Source: Sphaerisporangium viridialbum
GTDB taxonomy: Bacteria > Actinomycetota > Actinomycetes > Streptosporangiales > Streptosporangiaceae
Assembly: GCF_049674955.1 (NCBI RefSeq)
Contig: NZ_CP187232.1
Coordinates: 3,658,001 to 3,722,000, forward strand
DNA: 64,000 nt
Reading direction: 5' to 3'
Below, one piece after another: positions 56,724-64,000 of this stretch. The notes beneath the pieces are model-generated. The model saw only the letters and a program-made list of their open reading frames with translations. It ran no database searches and was not told the DNA's origin. Position numbers and translations under genes: made by a program. Positions within the stretch are counted from its first letter, which is position 1, and every line of letters begins with the position of its first letter.

Positions 56724-57155
56724 ATGACGCAGGGACCAAGCGGCCAGTCCGATTCCCCCGACTACGAGCGCAGCGCTCCCACGGGTGATGTCTATGAATG
56801 GTTTCAACGTGGGGTCAAGCTGCTGAAGGACGGCAGCCCGGCCGCGGCGGCGGCGATTCTCGCGCGGGCCGCCGACGCCGAGCCCGACTCGCGCAGCATC
56901 CGGGAGGCCCTGGCCAGGGCGCAGTTCAATTCTCGCCGTTACGAGGAGGCCGCCGACAGTTTCCGGTGGATCGTCGCGGCCAATCCGACCGAGGATTACG
57001 CCTATTTCGGGTTGGGCATGGCGCTGTGGCGCACCGGGGACATGGAGGCCGCGGAGGAGCCCCTGACCATCGCCGTGGCGATGCGGCCTGATCTGCGGGA
57101 CTATGTCGCGGCGCTGAAGCAGGTAAAGGCGACCTTGCGCGCGAGGCAGATCTGA
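56724..57155 (+). CDS. small tetratricopeptide-repeat protein
   Basis: 143 residues. About three TPR motifs (VYEWFQRGVKLLKDGSPAAAAAILARAADAEPDS, then the RYEEAADSFRWIVAANP and TGDMEAAEEPLTIAVAM units) after a short polar N-terminus. TPRs bind protein partners; none can be named. GGAGG lies about 9 bases before the ATG. Followed by a HAD phosphatase gene 54 bases downstream. Confidence 0.85.
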   Translation: MTQGPSGQSDSPDYERSAPTGDVYEWFQRGVKLLKDGSPAAAAAILARAADAEPDSRSIREALARAQFNSRRYEEAADSFRWIVAANPTEDYAYFGLGMALWRTGDMEAAEEPLTIAVAMRPDLRDYVAALKQVKATLRARQI

Positions 57156-57209
57156 TCCGCCTTGTACCGCGAGTCGTCAAATTTCGCTTTTATCGGAAAT
57201 AGTGGGTGC

Positions 57210-58205
57210 ATGGAGACCGCACTGATCGACCGTTACGACACCCTGTTGCTCGACCTGGACGGGGTCGTCTACCTCGGGCGCGAGGCGGTGAAGGGCGCTC
57301 CGGAGGCGCTCACCCGCGCTCACGGCACCGGCGTGCGGCTCGCCTACGTCACCAACAACGCCTCACGAACCCCCGCCGCCATCGCCGAGCATCTGGTCGC
57401 CCTCGGCGTGCCCGCGACGCCCGAGGACGTCGTGACCTCCGCCCAGGCCGCCGCCCGGCTCATCGCCGAGCGGGTGCCGCCCGGTTCCCCGGTCCTGGTG
57501 GTCGGGGGCATGGGCCTGCGCTGCGCCGTACGGGCACAGGGGCTGCGCCCGGTGACGACGGCCGCGGACTCCCCGGCGGCCGTCGTGGAGGGGATCTCGC
57601 CCGACCTGTCGTATGCCCTGCTGAGCGAGGGCGCGCTCGCCGTCCGGCAGGGAGCCTGGTTCGTCGCGGCCAATGGGGACACGACCATGCCGACCAACCG
57701 CGGCGTGCTGCCCGGCAACGGGGCGATGACCCGCGTGATCGCGACCGCCACGGGCGTGGAGCCCGTCTCGGCGGGCAAGCCCGAGCCGCCGCTGCACAGG
57801 GAGTCCATGCTCCGTACGGGGGCCGAGCGGCCCCTCATCGTGGGCGACCGGCTCGACACCGACGTGGAGGCGGCCACGCGGGCGGGCGTCGACAGCCTGC
57901 TCGTGCTGAGCGGGGTGACCGGCCCGCTCGACCTGCTCACCGCGCCGCCCGAGCACCGCCCCACCTACATCGCCGCGGACGTGTCCGCCGTCCACGAGCC
58001 GCCCGCGCCGGTCGAGCGGAGCGGGGACGAATGGTCCAGGGGTGGGTGGACCGCCCGCTGGGAGGGCCGAGGACTGCGCCTGGACGGCGGCGGTGACCCT
58101 CTGGACGGCCTCCGCGTGGCGTGCGCCGCCGCGTGGGCCCACGCCGGCGACGGGTGCGCGGACGAGGACGGGCTCAAGCAGGCGCTGGAGGCACTGAAGC
58201 TCTGA
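57210..58205 (+). CDS. HAD-superfamily phosphatase (NagD/phosphoglycolate type)
   Basis: 331 residues. HAD motif I is LLLDLDGVVYLG (nucleophile D15, D17), motif II YVTNNASRTP, the Lys of motif III AGKPEPPLH, and motif IV VGDRLDTDVEAATRAG. The NagD-like class IIA cap lies between. A short C-terminal extension (about 265-331) is extra. Probably a cytoplasmic phosphatase of small sugar or nucleotide phosphates. The ATG at 57210 is chosen because motif I falls at the usual distance; an earlier in-frame start at 57162 lacks a binding site. Confidence 0.9.
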   Translation: METALIDRYDTLLLDLDGVVYLGREAVKGAPEALTRAHGTGVRLAYVTNNASRTPAAIAEHLVALGVPATPEDVVTSAQAAARLIAERVPPGSPVLVVGGMGLRCAVRAQGLRPVTTAADSPAAVVEGISPDLSYALLSEGALAVRQGAWFVAANGDTTMPTNRGVLPGNGAMTRVIATATGVEPVSAGKPEPPLHRESMLRTGAERPLIVGDRLDTDVEAATRAGVDSLLVLSGVTGPLDLLTAPPEHRPTYIAADVSAVHEPPAPVERSGDEWSRGGWTARWEGRGLRLDGGGDPLDGLRVACAAAWAHAGDGCADEDGLKQALEALKL

Positions 58206-58282
58206 GTGCGCCGATGGAGGGCACCGGTGGTGGGCGCCGGTGGAGGGTCCGAGCCTGGAAGGGCGGCCGGCTACGGAGGGGC

Positions 58283-58630
58283 TCAGAGGAGTTTGCGCAG
58301 GCGCAGCAGGTCTCCCAGACTGGCGTCGATCTTCACGCGCCCGCTGAACAGCGCCCGGCCCATGTCGAGCTCGCCGTTCACCATCGAGAGCAGGTCGTCG
58401 CTGGAGACGCGGATGCGCACCTCGGCGGGGCGCCCGTCGGCCGGGGGGACCTCGCTGAACGGTTCGAGGCCGTCGTGGTCGATCCTGCCGTAGAACGTCA
58501 CGTCAAGGTCGGTGATCCGGCAGCTGATGCTCCTGTTCACCGCGTGCTTCGAACGAGTCGCCTGATCAAGCTCGCCGAACTGCTCGGCAAGCTTGTCCAG
58601 AGCCTTCCGGCACTCGTCGACGGTCGCCAT
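58283..58630 (-). CDS. SCP2 sterol-binding domain protein
   Basis: 115 residues, one SCP2 domain. RSISCRITDLDVTFYGRIDHDG, AEVRIRVSSDDLLSMVNGELD and FSGRVKIDASLGDLLRLRKLL fit the fold, which holds hydrophobic ligands. GAGGGG precedes the ATG by 9 bases. Located between the HAD and tlyA blocks, as in Streptomyces from memory. Ligand unknown. Confidence 0.85.
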   Translation of the reverse strand: MATVDECRKALDKLAEQFGELDQATRSKHAVNRSISCRITDLDVTFYGRIDHDGLEPFSEVPPADGRPAEVRIRVSSDDLLSMVNGELDMGRALFSGRVKIDASLGDLLRLRKLL

Positions 58631-58926
58631 GCGTCGTATCCCCTCTCATCCTCCGAAGCTCCTCTGACCTACGGAAGGTAGCGTTTCACTTGAGTACTAC
58701 GCGAAATCCGGCGCGCGGGCGCGACCTGGGAGAGAAGAGCATCGCACGGGTGACAGCTTCGGATACGGTCAGGGTCTACGGCCATCGCGTAGGCGGCGGT
58801 CACCTGGCACGCGATCACACCATCATGGCCGCGATCGAAGCCGTGACCAAGGGCGACACCGCGACTCCGCGGTACACGGCGGCGATGCGCCGTCATGACG
58901 ACGACGCAGGCGGGTGGAAAGAGCGG

Positions 58927-59100
58927 ATGACGGAGAGCGGCGAGGTCCGGGTGACGGCTGCCCTGGCCCGGCTGAGCGGCCTCGGCGACCTCCCCGTGCG
59001 GGAGCACGTCGCGGTGTTCGAGGAAGTGCTGAGCGGTCTGGAGGCGACCCTCGCCTCGGTGGGCGACGCGTCCGCCGTCCCGGGGGACGGCCGCCGGTGA
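58927..59100 (+). CDS. conserved small protein upstream of tlyA
   Basis: 57 residues from an ATG: GEVRVTAALARLSGLGDLPVREHVAVFEEVLSGL is a short helical protein pattern I recall in this position across actinomycetes (function unknown). The frame can be extended to a TTG at 58690, but those 79 extra residues carry no family pattern and only weak coding bias, so the short form is preferred. The roughly 300 bases before it probably hold the promoter of the block. Confidence 0.65.
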   Translation: MTESGEVRVTAALARLSGLGDLPVREHVAVFEEVLSGLEATLASVGDASAVPGDGRR

Positions 59101-59146
59101 GAGACCGTCGGCACGAGATCTCGCGGCGAGTCACGAGGCGGGCACG

Positions 59147-59965
<819 letters not shown>

Positions 59966-59991
59966 TGCCCGCCGGACGAGCGGAGTGGACC

Positions 59992-60900
59992 ATGGAGAGC
60001 GCGAAGCGCACGGTGCTGATCACCGCCCACACCGGGCGCGAGCCCGCGGTCGACAGCGCGCGGCTGGTGATCCAGCGGTTCCTGGAGGCGGGCTTCACGG
60101 TCCGGGTCATGGAGCCGGAGGCCGAGGAGATCGGCGTCCCGGGTGTCGACGTCGTGCCGGCGAGCTCCGCCGCCGCGGAGGACGCCGAGGTGCTGATGGT
60201 GCTGGGCGGTGACGGCACGCTGCTGCGGGCCGCCGAGCTGGCCCGGCCCGCCCGCACCCCCCTGCTCGGGGTCAACCTCGGCCACGTGGGCTTCCTCGCG
60301 GAGGCCGAGATGGCCGACCTCGCCGAGGCCGTCGACCGCGTCGTGACCGGCCGGTACACCGTCGAGGAGCGCATGACCATCGACGTGCGGGTCCGGGCCA
60401 ACGGCGAGACGCTGGCCACCACTTGGGCCCTGAACGAGGCGAGCGTCGAGAAGCGCGACCGCATGCTGGAGGTCGTCGCCGAGATCGACGGCCGGCCGTT
60501 GTCCCGGTGGGGATGCGACGGGGTGATATGCGCCACTCCCACGGGTTCGACCGCTTACGCGTTCTCCGCGGGCGGGCCGGTGGTCTGGCCCGAGGTCGAG
60601 GCGCTGCTGCTGGTGCCCAACAGTGCCCACGCGCTCTTCGCGCGCCCCCTGGTGGTCTCCCCGAGGTCGACGATCGCCATGGAGCTCCTGCCGGGCACGC
60701 CGGGCGGCGTCCTGTGGTGCGACGGCCGCCGGCGCTTCGACCTCCCGCCGGGCGTGCGGGTCGAGATGCGGCGCGCCGACCTTCCCGTACTGCTGGCGCG
60801 GCTGCACGACGCCGACACGACCGGGGCCCCCTTCACCGACCGGCTCGTCGCCAAGTTCGACCTTCCCGTCCAAGGGTGGCGCGGGCGCGTCCGCCCCTAG
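59992..60900 (+). CDS. NAD kinase
   Basis: 302 residues from an ATG with GGAG six bases upstream; a GTG touching the tlyA stop (59965) would add nine residues. GGDGTLLRAAELA (Gly-rich, starts about 72) is the diacylglycerol-kinase-like phosphate site. LNEASVEKRD and TPTGSTAYAFSAGGP are the other family motifs. It phosphorylates NAD to NADP with ATP or polyphosphate. Gene order tlyA-NAD kinase-recN is conserved. Confidence 0.94.
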   Translation: MESAKRTVLITAHTGREPAVDSARLVIQRFLEAGFTVRVMEPEAEEIGVPGVDVVPASSAAAEDAEVLMVLGGDGTLLRAAELARPARTPLLGVNLGHVGFLAEAEMADLAEAVDRVVTGRYTVEERMTIDVRVRANGETLATTWALNEASVEKRDRMLEVVAEIDGRPLSRWGCDGVICATPTGSTAYAFSAGGPVVWPEVEALLLVPNSAHALFARPLVVSPRSTIAMELLPGTPGGVLWCDGRRRFDLPPGVRVEMRRADLPVLLARLHDADTTGAPFTDRLVAKFDLPVQGWRGRVRP

Positions 60901-61095
60901 CCGGGAGAGCCGCGCGGCCTCGGCCGAGGCGCGCGAACGACCCCGTCCGGGGCGTTAGCGACCCCAGTCATCGAAAACCTTGGCGATTTCCGCGTAGGAT
61001 CGACCCGCACGGAGAGGTGACCGAGCCAAGCCCCACACGGTCCGGCGAGGTGTGCCCGATCGGAGGCGGCGCGGCGAAACGGCGGGAGGGACCCA

Positions 61096-62814
61096 GTGCG
61101 GCCACGGGTCGATGAGGTCCGGATCAAAGGGCTCGGGGTGATCGATGAGGCTGTTCTGAAGCTCTCATCGGGTCTCACCGTCGTCACGGGCGAGACGGGC
61201 GCGGGCAAGACGATGGTCGTGACCGGGCTCGGCCTGCTGTTCGGCGGCAGGGCCGACCCCGCGCGTGTCCGTCCGGGCGCCGAGCGCGCCACGGTCGAGG
61301 GCACGCTGGTCGTCGAGGCCCAAGGCCGCGTCGCCCAGCAGGTGGAGGACGTCGGCGGCGCCATCGAGGACGGCGAGCTCATCATCTCGAGGACGATCTC
61401 CGCCGAGGGCCGCTCGCGCGCGTGGCTGGGCGGCAGGTCCGTCCCGGTCGGCACGCTCACCTACCTCGCGGAGGACCTCGTCGCCGTCCATGGCCAGATG
61501 GACCAGCAGCGGCTGCTCCAGCCCGGCCGCCAGCGCGCGGCCCTCGACCGCTACGCCGGCGAGGAGCTCGTCAAGCCCCTGCGCGCCTACACCCAGGCGT
61601 ACAAGCGCCACAAGGACGTCAGCCAGACGCTCGACGAGCTCACCACCCGGGCCCGCGAGCGGGCGCAGGAGGCCGACCACCTCCGCTTCGGCCTGGAGGA
61701 GATCGAGAAGGCCGATCCCAGGCCAGGCGAGGAGCTCGAGCTCAAGCAGGAGGAGGAGCGCCTCGCGCACGCCGACTCGCTGAAGAACGCCGCCGTCGAG
61801 GCCCACACCGCCCTGCTCGGCGATCCCATGGGCAGTCTCCAGAGCGCGCAGGACGCCGTGTCGCTGCTCGGGCAGGCGCGGTCGGCCGTCGAGGCCGTCC
61901 GGTCGTACGACGCGACGCTCTCGGCCATCGGCGACCGGCTCGCCGAGGCCGGATACCTCGTGTCCGACGTGGCCACCGAGCTCGCCGCCTACTCCGAGTC
62001 CGTCGACGCCGACCCGGCCAGGCTGGCCGCCGTGCAGGAGCGCCGCGCGGTGGTGAACGGCCTGGTCAGGAAGTACGGGGGGGACTCCACGGCGGTGCTG
62101 GCCTGGGCCAGGGAGGCCGCCTCCCGGGTGGCCGAGCTGGACGGCGACGACGACCGCGTCGCCGAGCTCACCCGCGAGCACGAGGAGCTCCTCGCACGGC
62201 TCACCGAGCTCGCTGCCGAGGTCACCGGCATCCGCACGGCCGCCGCCGAGCGCTTCGGCGAGGCCGTCACCGCCGAGCTTTCCGCGCTCGCCATGCCCCA
62301 CGCCAAGGTCGTCGTGGTGCTCACGCCGAGCGGCCAGTTCGGTCCCGAGGGGGCCGACGAGATCGAGCTGCGCATGATGTCCCATCCGGGAGCCCCGGCG
62401 CTGCCGCTCAACAAGGGCGCCTCCGGAGGAGAGCTCAGCCGGGTCATGCTGGCCATCGAGGTCGTCTTCGCCGGCGCCGACCCGGTGCCCACCTTCGTGT
62501 TCGACGAGGTCGACGCCGGCGTGGGCGGCAAGGCGGCGGTGGAGATCGGGCGGCGCCTCGCCCGCCTGGCCCGCACCGCCCAGGTGATCGTCGTCACCCA
62601 CCTGCCGCAGGTCGCGGCCTTCGCCGACCAGCATCTGGTCGTCGAGAAGGCCAGTGACGGGCGCGTGGTCCGCAGCGGGGTCACCGCGCTCGACCCGGAG
62701 GCCCGCGCGAGGGAGCTTTCTCGCATGCTGGCCGGTCTCGAAGACTCCGAGCTCGGCCGCGCGCACGCCGAGGAGCTGCTGTCGATCGCGGCGGCGGACA
62801 AGGCGGCGAGCTGA
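61096..62814 (+). CDS. recN: DNA repair protein RecN
   Basis: 572 residues. SMC-like ATPase for double-strand-break repair. Walker A GETGAGKTMV lies at 32-41; a long coiled-coil-forming central part (about 160-380) separates it from GASGGELSRVMLAIE (ABC signature) and FVFDEVDAGVGG (Walker B). The GTG start has GGGAGGG five bases upstream. A TAGGAT at 60995-61000 is a possible -10 box in the 195-base gap before it. Confidence 0.95.
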   Translation: MRPRVDEVRIKGLGVIDEAVLKLSSGLTVVTGETGAGKTMVVTGLGLLFGGRADPARVRPGAERATVEGTLVVEAQGRVAQQVEDVGGAIEDGELIISRTISAEGRSRAWLGGRSVPVGTLTYLAEDLVAVHGQMDQQRLLQPGRQRAALDRYAGEELVKPLRAYTQAYKRHKDVSQTLDELTTRARERAQEADHLRFGLEEIEKADPRPGEELELKQEEERLAHADSLKNAAVEAHTALLGDPMGSLQSAQDAVSLLGQARSAVEAVRSYDATLSAIGDRLAEAGYLVSDVATELAAYSESVDADPARLAAVQERRAVVNGLVRKYGGDSTAVLAWAREAASRVAELDGDDDRVAELTREHEELLARLTELAAEVTGIRTAAAERFGEAVTAELSALAMPHAKVVVVLTPSGQFGPEGADEIELRMMSHPGAPALPLNKGASGGELSRVMLAIEVVFAGADPVPTFVFDEVDAGVGGKAAVEIGRRLARLARTAQVIVVTHLPQVAAFADQHLVVEKASDGRVVRSGVTALDPEARARELSRMLAGLEDSELGRAHAEELLSIAAADKAAS

Positions 62815-62881
62815 GCTCCAGGTCCAGACGCCCCTGTTCAGGGGGTATGCGGGGGGACTGACCGGGGCCGCGGGGGCCCGT

Positions 62882-62906
62882 GGTCGCGCGCTCAGCGCCC
62901 GCGACC
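62882..62906 (+). terminator. weak hairpin after recN
   Basis: A 7-bp inverted repeat GGTCGCG / CGCGACC with an 11-base loop in the recN-steA gap. It lacks a U-tract; could be a terminator or a regulatory site. Confidence 0.35.
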
Positions 62907-62980
62907 CAGCGACAGTGACAAAACAGACACGCCATGATGCGGGCACATCTTGGTCGCACGCTCTGGCAGGATGGTTCGTG

Positions 62981-64000
62981 ATGAAGGTGCCGACCTTTAA
63001 GGTTCAGGGCCTCCGCCGCAGGAAGGTTTCAGACCTTCCCGGGGTGACGGCAGTGGCGAGGATCGATCGGCGGACCAAGAGGCTGACCAAGCGCCTCCGG
63101 CCCGGGGAAATCGCGATCATCGATCACGTCGACGTCGACCGGGTGAGCGCGGAGGCTCTTGTCGCGTGCGGTGTTTCCGTCGTGGTGAACATCGCGGCGA
63201 GCATCAGCGGGCGCTATCCCAACCTCGGCCCGCAGATCCTGGTGAACGCCGGGGTGACGCTCGTCGACGGCTCCACCCCCGAGATCTTCGACCGCGTGCG
63301 CGACGGCGACGTGGTGCGCGTCCACGAGGGCGAGATCTACCTCGACGAGGAGCTCGTCGGCAAGGGCGAGGTGGTCACGGCCGAGAACATCGAGGCCGCG
63401 ATGACCGAGGCGCGGGCGGGCCTGTCGATCCAGATCGAAGACTTCGCCATGAACACCATGGAGTACATCCGCCGCGAGCGCGACCTGCTCATCGACGGCG
63501 TGGGGGTGCCCGACATCCGCACCTCCATGGAGGGCAGGCACGTCCTGGTCGTGGTGCGCGGCTACCACTACAAGGAGGACATCGCCACCCTCCGCTCCTA
63601 CATCAGGGAGTACCGCCCGATCCTGATCGGTGTGGACGGCGGCGCCGACGCCCTGATGGAGGCCGGTTACCTGCCCGACCTCATCGTGGGCGACTTCGAC
63701 TCGGTCTCCGAGCGCGCGCTGTGCTGCGGCGCCGAGCTGGTCGTGCACGCCTACCGCGACGGCCGCGCGCCGGGCCTCGAGCGGGTCCAGCAGCTCGGCC
63801 AGGAGGCCGTGGTCTTCCCCGCGACCGGCACCAGCGAGGACATCGCGATCCTGCTCGCCGACGACAAGGGCGCGAGCCTGATCGTGGCGGTCGGCACGCA
63901 CGGCACTCTGGTGGAGTTCCTCGACAAGGGCCGGTCGGGCATGGCGAGCACCTTCCTGACCCGGCTGCGGGTCGGCGGCAAGCTCGTGGAGGCCAAGGGC
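62981..64000 (+). CDS. steA: SteA-like cell-separation protein, 3' end cut by window edge
   Basis: 340 residues visible, no stop before the edge. The N-terminus MKVPTFKVQGLRRRKVSDLP leads into RLRPGEIAIIDHVDVDRVSAEAL. The middle carries a thiamin-pyrophosphokinase-like fold with VGDFDSVSERAL, followed by ATGTSEDIAILLADDKGASL and a late THGTLVEFLDKGRSG. In corynebacteria SteA works with the membrane protein SteB in daughter-cell separation; the last membrane segments, if present, lie outside the window. The ATG is in frame with the whole domain, with AGGA 9 bases upstream. Confidence 0.88.
   Translation, partial: MKVPTFKVQGLRRRKVSDLPGVTAVARIDRRTKRLTKRLRPGEIAIIDHVDVDRVSAEALVACGVSVVVNIAASISGRYPNLGPQILVNAGVTLVDGSTPEIFDRVRDGDVVRVHEGEIYLDEELVGKGEVVTAENIEAAMTEARAGLSIQIEDFAMNTMEYIRRERDLLIDGVGVPDIRTSMEGRHVLVVVRGYHYKEDIATLRSYIREYRPILIGVDGGADALMEAGYLPDLIVGDFDSVSERALCCGAELVVHAYRDGRAPGLERVQQLGQEAVVFPATGTSEDIAILLADDKGASLIVAVGTHGTLVEFLDKGRSGMASTFLTRLRVGGKLVEAKG

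Noticed and set aside
58690..58926. Extended N-terminus of the small protein before tlyA
   Set aside because: Weak codon bias and no family pattern; the ATG at 58927 matches the size expected for this small protein.

Overview
This window comes from a chromosome of a high-GC actinomycete. The 16S sequence (42.9-44.5 kb), the GC-saturated third codon positions, the frequent GTG and TTG starts and the gene order all point to the Streptosporangiales (Nonomuraea, Streptosporangium, Microbispora relatives). I cannot fix the genus by eye. Most of the window is conserved core gene order shared, from memory, with Streptomyces.

Layout. 0-3.6 kb: a metallo-beta-lactamase-fold hydrolase (cut by the left edge), hisS and aspS, translationally coupled, ending in a perfect bidirectional terminator facing a membrane-anchored cyclophilin. 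4.9-7.3 kb: a DUF2231 membrane protein, a small lipoprotein and rarA. 7.3-14.7 kb: a 29-bp tandem repeat, two small membrane or accessory proteins, alaS, ruvX, two tandem mltG paralogues and aroE. 14.6-15.3 kb: an inserted VapBC-type toxin-antitoxin pair. 15.4-17.1 kb: infC-rpmI-rplT behind a structured leader; infC appears to start at ATC. 17.2-23.1 kb: a SpoU-type RNA methyltransferase, an orphan PAS histidine kinase, pheS and pheT.

23.2-31.5 kb is the most accessory-looking part: a secreted penicillin-acylase-type hydrolase with a discoidin domain, a small hypothetical protein, an MFS transporter, a methyltransferase and an acyl-CoA synthetase whose 3' end is duplicated in tandem. 31.6-40.2 kb is a complete arginine cluster, argCJBDFRGH, with ARG-box-like palindromes at argC. 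It is followed by a 3-methyladenine glycosylase gene and tyrS.

42.3-48.3 kb is a full rRNA operon (16S-23S-5S, no spacer tRNAs) with three recognisable promoters, RNase III-type processing stems for both large rRNAs and a terminator. Directly downstream is a 1049-residue three-part protein: a 600-residue Arg/Gly/Asp repeat region, a TPR-like helical domain and a highly acidic tail. It is the most unusual object in the window. 51.9-58.6 kb: a metallo-hydrolase, a leaderless HTH gene coupled to an epoxide hydrolase, an SSB-like protein with VPG pentapeptide repeats, a DUF1015 protein, a TPR protein, a HAD phosphatase and an SCP2 protein. 58.9-64 kb is the conserved block: small protein, tlyA, NAD kinase, recN and steA (cut by the right edge).

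In function the window is dominated by translation: five tRNA synthetase enzymes, rRNA, IF-3, L35, L20 and two RNA methyltransferases. Arginine biosynthesis, envelope assembly and DNA repair make up most of the rest. I saw no insertion sequence, prophage, CRISPR array or tRNA gene. All family calls were made by reading; no database search was run.
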